NCBI RefSeq assembly: GCF_025766255.1
Contig: NW_026516811.1
Span: 33,863 to 97,862, forward strand
Length of the DNA: 64,000 nt
From: Zychaea mexicana
Lineage: Eukaryota; Mucoromycota; Mucoromycetes; Mucorales; Lichtheimiaceae
Direction: 5' to 3'
Part shown: in pieces, positions 23,954 through 33,610 of the stretch
How the letters are laid out: each line of letters begins with the position of its first letter
Position numbering within the stretch: the first letter of the stretch is position 1
The notes under the pieces: generated by a model
Seen by the model: the letters and a program-made list of their open reading frames with translations, nothing else
The model's database searches: none
What the model was told of the DNA's origin: nothing
Translations under genes and position numbers: made by a program

Positions 23954-23965
23954 GATGTGGTAGGC
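23880..23965 (-). repeat. Internal complementary region of the DIRS element
   Basis: Bases 23,882-23,930 are the complement of the extreme left end (19,088-19,150), sharing for example GAGAAAACGCAATACAATC. Bases 23,929-23,965 are the complement of the extreme right end, sharing CAACAAGTTGAT. The two halves abut, which is how DIRS elements template closure of a circular DNA intermediate. It overlaps the end of the recombinase coding region. Confidence 0.85.
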
Positions 23966-24105
23966 ACCCACCCATGGATCCGCCAGTTCTTCGATCGTAA
24001 TGTTTTTTCCTTTTTGTATTCTCAATAGATTAGAACATTCCATTTTGCATTTAGAATTGTATTTCCCTTCCCTACATGATTGTGAAAAAATAGCCTCATA
24101 CGTGC

Positions 24106-24199
24106 TTTCTGGAAGGCTAAGGAATAGTGTCAATGAAAAATTTTATTATCTGAGAATAAACAAGCCAATCAGGCGTGGCTAGGAGGAAGCCTACCACAT
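24106..24199 (-). repeat. Right inverted terminal repeat of the DIRS element
   Basis: Complement of the left repeat at 19,143-19,250. It is followed by about 28 unique bases (24,200-24,227) that are matched only in the internal complementary region. Confidence 0.85.
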
Positions 24200-24543
24200 C
24201 CTGCGTCTCGCTCCTATCAACTTGTTGGATCTATTGGTAGGTGCTTTATGCCTTGTGTAATTTGTAATACGCAAAAAGTAAATTTTAAAAAACCACCCGA
24301 AAAAACATGCTTGCTCATGTTCTTCTCGCCTAAATATGTATCCGAGCTCTCGATTTAAATGTTTTTTTACTTCAGATACATATTTATCCATTATTTGTCT
24401 GCGTGAATTTTCGTAAACGCCTTAGGCAGGTTACAACGTTACACGGAGTTGCTCTATTCATCAAGAAAAATTACGTCAGAGGAATTTTTAGTCAGTCACA
24501 AGCACAGGGAAATTGCAAGTCCCATATTGCAAGTCCAACAACT

Positions 24544-24998
24544 GTAGGGGTTACAATTGGACGGGTCATACCTTAGGTTGACAGGTCATTACTGATTTTG
24601 ATTTGGTGACAAAGGAGGTGTCAATCAACCTGAGCTTGAGCACTGGAAGTGCAAAACTACATGTATACACAGCTCTCTAAGATGATGGCACGCAAATTCC
24701 TAGCAGTGCTAGCAATATCTACGTTTTGTGTGATTATTCTTAAAGGTAAAGGGGTTTGTGCCATAACAAAAGAAATCGTTTGCGCTCACATGCATTAAAG
24801 AAAGCATAATGGTTAAAGTGTGGTTAAATATCGACTTCCTTTAAATGCCCCTAATCCTTTTCCGTTTTCCCTTTTCTTTTCATTTCTTGCTTCTTCTTTC
24901 ATTTCTCTTTTCTTAATTCCTTCTACGTCTTTTGTCAAATCTCGTCTCTCACTGCCACTCTCTATTGTCTATTCTCATTGTACTATTGCTACTTCTTT
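24544..24998 (+). mobile_element. hAT-like non-autonomous element, copy 2, truncated
   Basis: Homologous to the left part of copy 1 (19,660-20,165) in the same orientation, starting with TAGGGGTTACAATTGGACGG. It has lost most of the subterminal GGGTC array, has about 30 extra bases near 24,675-24,705, and stops abruptly at 24,998 where copy 1 continues. No right end is present, so no target duplication can be recognised. It lies just inside the left end of MULE-2. Confidence 0.75.
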
Positions 24999-25015
24999 CA
25001 CTGGGCTTGCAGGGG

Positions 25016-25148
25016 AATATCAAGGGATAGAAAAAAGCTTGATATTATCTTGATATACAGCTTTCTTATAAAATATCAAGATGTTTTCAAACATCTTGAC
25101 ATTTAGCTTTTCGAGTAAATATCAAGGTTTTTTTACACCTTGATATTT
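25016..25148. repeat. Cluster of AATATCAAG fold-back repeats
   Basis: Seven copies (six exact or nearly so) of AATATCAAG or its complement in 133 bases, at 25,016, 25,038, 25,050, 25,072, 25,094, 25,118 and 25,139, in mixed orientation. The last pair makes a 12-base stem with an 8-base T-rich loop (25,117-25,148). Another stem is AAGATGTTT with AAACATCTT (25,078-25,098). The cluster starts 18 bases after the truncation point of the hAT-like copy. I do not recognise the element. Confidence 0.6.
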
Positions 25149-25709
25149 TTATGTGCATATGGTCCCCCAAGCTTATGATTTGATTACATCATGCATGTAG
25201 ATGTCTATAACGGTCTTACTATACATTGCATATGGACCAGGTGGTGCCTTCTGTAGTAGGTTCGTAAAAAGAAGGATTACGCATTGCATATTTTCGTTCT
25301 TTATATTACACATATAGTAAACGGACAAAGCATGCTATTGGTTTTTATATTCATGGTCTAATATATATATTATTATGGGTGTTCACAACCATCTTTATTA
25401 CTATATTTGTATAAAAAATCGAGTACAAGATTATGCTTTATAGAACATTAAAGAACGTCATCAAATGTAAGTCTACGTTATGTGATGATTTTAAAAGGAA
25501 GGCTGTAGTTGAAAAGAGCTAGTGCAAAGGACAGCGATCCTACTATGGGACGTGCATTTGGATTGGTAATTTTTTCTATGTCTGTGTATAGCCTTTTTTG
25601 GAGAACAATCATATTCTCTAGTTGTGTTGTAGATATGTTTGTTTTGTTTTTTGCAAATAAATTATCAAGTTGATTTTTCGAGCGTTCATATTCGGCGAGC
25701 AGATCATTT

Positions 25710-27995
25710 CTATGCTGCTGCTGCTACTGCTGTAAAGATGGTGGTGGTAGTTGCACAGATGCTGTTAATGTTGTTGACGACGAAAATAATCAAGTTGATG
25801 CTGGTAATGATGACGATGATGCTGTTGCTGTTGAATGGCGAGGAAAACTTTGGTTTATGATTACTGGAATGGTGGTGTTATATGCGATAAGATATATATG
25901 CTTGCATGGCTGGTTACGCTTTTTAAAATCTTCACAACTACAAGAACCAATAACGCCATTGCTATCTGTTTCTTCAAACTTTAAAGTATACAATGCAGAA
26001 CTAGTAAAAGATTGACAGGTAACCTATTGCCACAGTACAATTAGCAATTGTAAAAGTAAGCGCACACATACAGAAACGATACATACAAGATCATCATGAA
26101 TAGTTATCATCCGGTCAGCTTCATCTGGTACTTTTTTGCAAGCTTCTTTTTTCCTTTGTTGAGCTTCTCTAGTCGCTGTTGTTTCTTCAACACCAGCCAA
26201 AACACGCAGGACTTGAGCACGATAGTCATTTCCGACCAACTGCATCAACACATAGATTACACGATCAGCACGATGATTGCGACTGTATGGAAGATATTTG
26301 CGTTTAAGTTTAAAATGCCAGCTTTCGATCAGATTATTTGTATGGAAGGACGCATTCTAAATATACAACCGTAAATAACATTGAAGCGCAAAATAAAGCT
26401 AAAACGAGCCTTAAACGTACCCCTTTCCAAGCCTTGCACCAAAGATGATGCTTAGGATACCCAATAATCCAGCACATAGCCATAAAACTCAGAATGCTCG
26501 TATGTATCTCGCCATTTTTTACCAAATTCATCCCAAGCCTGCACAAATCCAACGACAGTTTTGCAATTCATCAAAGCACCAAGGGCAGAACGAGCCTCAT
26601 CTCTTCTTTTCTTCGTATCGGCTGTTGACAGAGTAGTTTTTAACTATAACCCAACATATAGAAAAAAAAGGTTATATTGAATATACGATAATGTGGCTAA
26701 CTAAAAGGTACCTTGGACGTGATGTGCTTTTCCCATGCTCTTTTGATGTGCCAATGACACAGAAGAACTTGAACTTGATGACCATAAACTGCTCTGATGC
26801 TGTTAAATTCAACTGGACTGCAATCGATCATGATCCTTGTTGGTGTGTATTCGATTCTGTCCCGGAGCCACCGAAACCATACTTGCAAATTTTCACTATC
26901 TTCTTTATCTGTGATCATAAACGCAAGAGGGTAACCTTGTCCAGTAACTGTATGCTTGGCAACGATAGAAAACAGATACGCATCAGCCCGACCATTGATG
27001 ATAGATTTGCAAGTCTTGTGTGTGGCATCAACACAGATCTCATTTGATTTCTTGAGCAGCTATAAAGTACATACGCATCTTAATATACGAACATTGCATT
27101 ATATTTAAGTATATATCTTTTCTTACCAAAGCTTGTCGTGGTGATATCCATGCAACAACAAAAGTAGAATCCGTGATATATTCCAACGTTTGATAACCTT
27201 GATCTTTTAAAAAGAGAAGCCACTTGACTACACTTTCTTTATCGATTAAATCTTTTCTTGCTAATCTTGACTGTTGGTTGGCGATGATATTCATGACATG
27301 ATGCTGCTTCACACGTAAGGCTTCCGGGAACGGTCCTTCGCCTTCCTCGAGCTGATACCACAGGTTAGCATCTCTACAAGTTATCATCATAGTTTTGCTT
27401 TACATGTATAGATGATACTTACATCTTGAAGTTGTTTATCAGTCAAACGTAGATGTTCCTGAATTTGATCCCACTCCAACTTGTTATTGACAAGTTCTTC
27501 GATCCATTTACGTGTTTCAGCGGGGAGTTGTGAGCGAGTAGCATTGGTTATCTCGGTAGGGTCATGGTGTTGATGTTGCCAGTGATATACAAGTTTAATT
27601 TTGCCTGAGAATAAGTATTGAATACGGTATCGAGCACGACAATTTACTTTGATAGATGGTTTTGCAAGTCGACGTTTTTTGATGGGAGCAGGTTCAGTTG
27701 AGTCTATAGGCAGAGCAGGGATAGCTGGAGCCGATGTTTCTCTTGAGTGATCACAAAAAAAAGTGATACTACGTTCAACTGTCCGAGGACGGCCGGCATT
27801 ATTTCGGCGTGCATCTGAAGCCTTGGGTACGGAGATGTACTTGTTGTTGGTGATGAAGTTGGCATGCTGCTTGGGGTTTTCTTTAACCCACTCGTCAAGT
27901 TGTTGCTGGTTGTCAAAAGTCTCTGTAACTACTTCGGTCGGGTAGGTGGGAAAGACACGGACAAGGTATCCAAGGCTATCAGATGCAGAGGCCAT
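25710..27995 (-). CDS. MULE-2 transposase with SWIM zinc finger
   Basis: Minus strand, start at 27,995 (MASASDSLGYLVRVFPTYP); an upstream ATG at 28,151 lies beyond the terminal repeat and is unlikely. Exon 1 (to 27,423) holds a FAR1-like DNA-binding region with CRARYRIQYLFSGKIKLVY and HWQHQHHDP. Later exons carry ANLWYQLEEGEGPFPEAL, the catalytic start EICVDATHKTCKSIINGRAD (about 27,045-26,985, first Asp), PTRIMIDCSPVEFNSIRAVY (second Asp), LCHWHIKRAWEKHI, then WDEFGKKWRDTYEH and a SWIM finger CSCEDFKKRNQPCKHIYL (about 25,950-25,895). The stop is at 25,712-25,710. I see no clear frameshift once introns near 27,400, 27,110-27,060, 26,690-26,640 and 26,390 are removed, so this copy may be functional. 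Exact joins were not all fixed. Confidence 0.75.
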
Positions 27996-28151
27996 TGTTG
28001 TAGGTGAGCAATTGACAAAACAACAAAGGTACAGTTGCGACGCGTCGCTGTGGGAACTTGAAAACTTCTCTGACGTAATTTTTCTTGATGAATAACGAAA
28101 CCGCGTTAGACGAGCAGGCAGACTGTCCCTTTTTTCCTCGGTCGACGTCAA

Positions 28152-29395
28152 TCATGATGTATTACATCCATTCCTCTGTCATGAGATTCGATGAAGTGGA
28201 AATCTCACTTATCTAGCGAAGAGCTAAATATCATGAACAACTCTTTTTTTCCGTGCTTGAAGTCCACAGATGTATACTGTCAGCATGTACTGTGTGCTTT
28301 TTATTTTCTGTGCCATGCGGCAAGGAAGAGGCCGTATTACCTAGAGGAGCTGGTCTACATACATACCTTCCACAAATAAATCAAATACTTTTTCCACATT
28401 GGAATAGTGGAAGGGTCTCTTGAAAAAATTCTGATTATACTCATCATATTTGGGTGTTACGCACCAAGTATAAAATACAAAACTTTAGTAAAACGGGTCA
28501 ACAGAGTAACGATGCTAACGCGATGCGGTTAAAGAAATTCAGGAAGAGACTGAGGAAAGGTGGATACTGTTGTATATTACGATTGCAATTGATACAAGCC
28601 TTCACACTTGATATAGATCGATCGCATGCTGACAATGAGACTGCCTGCAGTTAGATTCGTCAGCTCTTAAATGCAATGCAAAAGTATCTAAACATGGTGG
28701 TAACTGCTTTACAGCCTGCCTAATCTAGCGTAGGTGACAGATACTGTATGTAAAGAACCAAGTATAAAACCAACTCAAGTATAATACTTTTTAAACAAGC
28801 AACCAGGACCATTGCTTGCAAAGAGAAGTGATTTTGCCAACTAACACTTGAGCCTATCCACCATTTAGCTTTTGCATGATGGTTCCCAAATCGACCAATA
28901 TCGGCCTCCCAGTCAGCCTCTCAATCAGAAAGTAGAGTACCTCCGAACAATGTTAATGTGCTTCCCAATACTAAAATCACTATTCCCAAAGCCCGAAAAT
29001 ATGATACCCAGTATTACGAATCAGCGATAGGAGATGTTTAGTGGAAGAAGAGCTGCTTTATTGTATATATGATACTGATATGTTTATATAATATTTAGGG
29101 GCTAAACTGTCACAGAAGCGATGATTGCGGCAGTGTAACACACAGCCACCATTTTAAAGACATGACAGCGTCACAGAGTGGTGCAAAAGGTGCCGCAAGA
29201 GCACCGGGTGCTGCACACCAGAACACGATCATCCCGTGCACTCCACTCTACATGTGTAAGACCTGAGACACTTTTCGTTTAAAAAAAGGGCTGCCCCCTC
29301 CTTTTTTTTGTGGGTCCCTTCTGCAACAACATAAAACCTTGTTTGCTTTTCTTGCTTCTCCCTTCTTCTTATACAATAACTAAAATACTTGAGCA
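28152..29395. other. Intergenic stretch between transposon island and vam7
   Basis: AT-rich DNA with no convincing coding frame, RNA gene or repeat that I can see. A short pyrimidine-rich run (29,300-29,370) just before the vam7 start is probably its core promoter and leader. Confidence 0.5.
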
Positions 29396-30195
29396 ATGAG
29401 TGAAGTGATTCAAGCTGTCTTTGTGCCTTCAAGTGAGACAAGACACCAACCAAAGCCACACACGGTGTACTGTGTCGAAGTCCATGCAGCGGTCCGCACC
29501 TGGGTCGTCTGGAAACGGTACTCGGATTTCGTAAAACTGCACCACCATTTCGAAAGTGTGTTTCCTTCCCACCCGGTTCCTGTGCATCTGCCGACCAAAC
29601 GCATCTTCCCGTCGACATTTTCCGATCCCAACAAGATTGACACTCGACGACGTGGTTTAGAAGAATACTTGCGGGCCATTCTGAGCCACCGAGACGATCG
29701 GTGGCGACAGACGGATATTTGGAAAGATTTCTTGGCGATACCACATCCATCGGCGTCGTCGTCACCGTCGAATCATCATGCAACGTCGTATACTTCCGAG
29801 ACGTGGCTGGACGAATACCACAGCATGACCAATGCCGCCCGCCAAGTCCGCTCGCTGATCAATAAACGAGGAACGCATAATGCACGTAACGAGATTTCGG
29901 CATCGCATAACTGTACGGTGCAAGCGAAAAAGTTGCTGGTCACGCTATCCACGCATACATCCGATTTGGATGCTGCATTGAAAGGCTTGTCAGAAGGTCC
30001 GGATGCCATGGCCGACGGTGAGCTGCGACGAAGGCAGGACATGCTTGCTACGCTTCGCGATGAAAAGGATGCGCTTTTGAAGTTGGTGAATTCCGGTAGA
30101 CAAGAACAAGAACTGTTGAAACCGCGCCGTAGTCAGACGGCTTTGGTGATGAATGAAAAACCCAAACAACAGGAGGACTATAATTATGGGTTCCC

Positions 30196-30233
<38 letters not shown>

Positions 30234-30568
30234 TGCGGCAACAGCCACCGAGACGCAGTGCGACAATTGGGCCCGGCAGAGCATTTGGTGCGGCAGCAGC
30301 AGCAGCTCAGCAGAAGGCCAAGGAGACTGAAGTGACGCGTGGACTGGATAACGATGGACTGATCCAGTATCAACAAGAAGTCATGCAAGAGCAGGACACC
30401 CAGGTCGAACAGTTTAGTGCATTGCTGGCACGACAAAAGCAGCTTGGGTTTGCCATCGGTGATGAGCTGGAGACCCAAAACCAAATTCTGGATGAGTTGG
30501 ACGGCGATGTAGACCGTACTGCTCTTAAGCTTAAGTTTGCGAACAAGAAACTGGCAACCATCAAATAA
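29396..30568 (+). CDS. vam7: Vam7-like vacuolar SNARE with PX domain, 390 aa
   Basis: Single exon. Residues 1-120 form a PX domain that would bind phosphatidylinositol 3-phosphate: VHAAVRTWVVWKRYSDFVKL with the basic RYSDF box, and LPTKRIFPSTFSDPNKIDTR. The middle is a helical linker with a run of 14 glutamines (30,196-30,232) and an alanine run. Residues about 325-388 are a Qc-SNARE helix (QDTQVEQFSALLARQKQLGF, then LDELDGDVDRTALKLKFANK) with the zero-layer Gln. No transmembrane segment is present, as in yeast Vam7, which is tethered by its PX domain. It acts in homotypic vacuole fusion with Vam3, Vti1 and Nyv1 (family knowledge). The start is preceded by a pyrimidine-rich leader. Confidence 0.92.
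30196..30232 (+). repeat. CAG/CAA repeat in vam7 (polyglutamine)
   Basis: A near-pure CAG run inside the coding frame of vam7, encoding glutamines in the linker between PX and SNARE domains. Likely length-variable between strains. Confidence 0.85.
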
Positions 30569-33500
30569 GGGGGCTTCTTATCCTGTCCCCCGATATATGA
30601 TAGATACTGTTGCCCATATGATAAGCATTTACTAACCCCGCATATACTGTACCTGGACATACTTTTCTCTCTTCCACTGCTATCTTTCCCTTATATACCC
30701 TGTCGAATCACTTTCATAAACCATACTGCATATCTTCTTATGTCGTTAAAAGGCCTGGTCTTTATACACAGTTACTGTACTCGTAGGGGAATCTATCTTA
30801 CTTTTGCGGTTGTCGACAAGACAAGAGACTACATGTGTATTATAATATGTACCAGCTATCATACCTTCCAATGGAAATACAACTTACAACAAAAGCGATG
30901 ATACACTCCAGGAGCTTATATTAACGTGTGGAAAATGCCGGATCTGATTCCGAGGTTTGCTTTTGTCACATGATCGGTGTGTAAATAGCCCGATACGGTA
31001 GAAATTAGAATAGAAGAAGTTTCTTTGGATCTCTCGTTATTACTATTAGTATTCGTACAGCATAATTAACAATCTTCTTGCGAAGGTACACTGTCGATCG
31101 ATATACTGACACACACCAGTATAGTTTTGAGAACGCATCATTCTGAGCGTTAAGTTATTGCTAATAACACGACGACCCCACTGTTTCCGCAGAAAGATAC
31201 ATACTGCTACAAGTTCTGGGGCGTAAATGTATAAGAGTCACGTAGACTATCTATTGATTCAAAAAGTGGGCGAAAACCCGCGGCTCGTGTATAGCATAGA
31301 AGAGCATCACGGTCTCTGGTGTATTTAAACACATGCTATATTTTAGTGCGTAACTTATTACCAATAGGACTACAATGGTAGTGGCAATTTCATAACTGAC
31401 AGTCAGTCGTAATATAGTTAGTAAGCTCTCTCTCTTTCGTCATGTACAACTATCCAAAAAAAAATAGCTTAACCTTTTCCATCATAGCAAGCGAGCAGTG
31501 TGGCGCAGATTTTTGTTTTAATGATGACGCTGGTATAAATAATCATGGATCGTCTGACATTCTTTCAGTCTCTGATGTGTGAGAGAGAGAGAGAGAGAAA
31601 GCCAGTTTATAGCTGTGCTGTATTTAATGCTCATTCCTCCGTAAGCTAACCAATCCGGCACGACACAGACTGAGTATAGTATATCTCGATCAAAATTTTC
31701 ATGGCAGCTGTTAATGACAAAAGAGACGATGCCCTGATACCATATAGGCGCAAGATCGACGAGGAGTGTCAGCAAGAGCAGAATGCTATGATACCGTTGT
31801 TCATCAAAACTCTTTTTATGCAGAGTTCCGGGCATAAATTATTGACATGTTGGATGGAAGTGTATACAGAAGACGGTTTAATGTTTTTGATAGGGTAAAG
31901 AAACAGCCATGTCTACATAACCGACATATGCAATGAAGTTGTAGTGCGGGATCCACTGCTGTTGTTATCACCGTATTAATGCCTTTACAGCTTTTCAAAG
32001 CAGCATGGTAACAAGCAACATACAGGAAGGTCTGTCACAAAAGCAACAGAAAATGCAGGTTGTTGTCATGTCAACAGAGTAAAAGCTTGCTCTTATAAAT
32101 GTTGTCTTGGTAACTCCTTATCAAAGATACTTTGAAAGAAAAAGTCTTCCTCCTACAGTAGTTACAAAATAGCACTTTAGTAATGTCCTCTCGTGTAATT
32201 GTATGCAGTATCATAGTTAATCAACGCGTTAATGGTATCGAAAGTATCAAGTATTTTAGGAATTGCCAGAACTAATATAGAGCAATAATGACTCTTACTG
32301 GTGTCTCTATTCTGCATTATGACGCGAAAACATCATTCCAAAACAGAGACAAACGATGATATAATACCGACTGCAGGTATATCATCGTGACACGCTCTAG
32401 CATCATCAGCATCATCGTCTCTAATCTTTAATTTGTGTGTAGTCATTTTTCCCTTATCCGCAGTCGTTTGTCACTTGTTTTTTCTTGGTACTTATTATGC
32501 TGGGACAAACTATAAAAGAAAATCCGTGGAGCGTCGATGAAGCGGTAAAGATCGAGGAGCCTTATTTATGTGCAGCACAGACGGCAAGACCTATCCATAT
32601 CGTGTTTGTTTGTTTGCATGTGGGACCATATAAGATAGCAGAGAGCATACTGCTTCACGTGTGCCAACATTATCAGTAGTGTCGTTCGCATGGATATAGC
32701 CAAAATCATTTCGATTACCGAGAAAATAAAATGGTATAAATGTATCTATGCAGTCGTGCGAGGAAATAATAACAAAGGAAGGATCTCCGCTGGGGTGAGT
32801 TGCAGGCCAAGTGTGCTCTATGTACGTTTCCGGCGTTAGTGGCTAATGTATTGATAGCAGCAGAGAGGCTGAGGTACAGGACTTATGCACGTTCAAAGCC
32901 TTTCTGTTTAACAACAGAATAAGAAGGTGTGAAAAATTCTACTACGGGTCGAGTGATCACAAGCAGTATACATGCATACAACGTCACCACTGCTGCTGCT
33001 GCTGCTGCTTGCTGGTTAATTTCCACTACAACGGTGCATAAAGCCTTTCTTTTGGGGATATAGTAGCGCTTATTGGTAAACACGTGTGCTCAATAGGTGT
33101 ACAGCATGGTAACCGAACATGAAGGAGTGTTCTTCTAAGTAGTACGTATATGGTAATCGTCGTCGAAAGATAAAAGCCATAACGTATGGTCTTCACATTG
33201 GATCCACATTGAAAACAACCATCCCGTCATGATCCAACAAAAGAGACAAAGGCTTTCACAAGACCAGCTTACATTTTGTATGCTTGGCACACACACACAC
33301 ACACTAACAATTTTCCCCTTCGTGTAACTTGATCGCGGTTTTTCTTATTTTGACATGGTTTCCCTTTGGGAGAAAAAGGTTACTTCATGACATCCTTAAA
33401 CACCTTCTTTAAATTTGGCTTGGTCCGCATTTTTTTGTGTTTACCTTCTTTCTTTCTCTTCTTTACTTTTTGACTTTTTGCTTATTGAATATACCCTATT

Positions 33501-33610
33501 TTTCACATCTCTCTCTCTCTCTACCTCGTCAAACAAATCCCTTTCTTATTGATCATCCAACGCCCACCACTACGAACGACGACAAACGAACCAACGCAAT
33601 ACTGTAGAAA
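30569..33610. other. Three-kilobase gap without recognisable gene
   Basis: No frame longer than about 100 codons that looks coding, no tRNA cloverleaf that I could recognise, and no transposon ends. It contains short GA and CA runs (31,579-31,598; 33,288-33,304) and a pyrimidine-rich stretch (33,440-33,540) just upstream of the RhoGAP gene. Some could be regulatory sequence or a non-coding transcript; nothing in the sequence decides this. Confidence 0.5.
33288..33304 (+). repeat. CA dinucleotide microsatellite
   Basis: Simple CA run in the upstream region of the RhoGAP gene. Confidence 0.9.

Larger units (their letters stand above)
19088..24227 (+). mobile_element. DIRS-type tyrosine-recombinase retrotransposon
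   Basis: An element of about 5.1 kb (4.3 kb without a nested insertion) with the DIRS layout: inverted terminal repeats, gag-like ORF, reverse transcriptase/RNase H, tyrosine recombinase, and an internal complementary region before the right end. No target duplication is expected. The outermost bases are fixed by the internal complementary region: its two halves are the complements of the left end (from 19,088) and the right end (to 24,227). The genes are broken by a stop in the RT, frame changes and the insertion, so this copy is inactive. Confidence 0.9.
24455..28097. mobile_element. MULE-2: Mutator-like transposon
   Basis: Inverted repeats of at least 27 bases, containing CATCAAGAAAAATTACGTCA, mark the ends at about 24,455 and 28,097. 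Outward of this the two flanks are only weakly alike, so exact ends and the target duplication are not fixed. The minus-strand transposase starts 64 bases inside the right repeat region. The left end has also taken in the truncated hAT-like copy and the fold-back cluster. Confidence 0.6.

Noticed and set aside
28098..28151. Upstream ATG at 28,151 as the start of the MULE-2 transposase
   Set aside because: It would put the first 52 residues across and beyond the terminal repeat; the ATG at 27,995 lies inside the element and begins the coding-like sequence.
29229..29783. Minus-strand frame of 184 codons over the vam7 start
   Set aside because: It overlaps the PX-domain coding sequence antisense and shows no domain; vam7 is clearly the real gene.
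33288..33304. A direct-repeat array suggesting CRISPR
   Set aside because: It is a CA microsatellite in a eukaryotic genome; no spaced repeats occur in the window.
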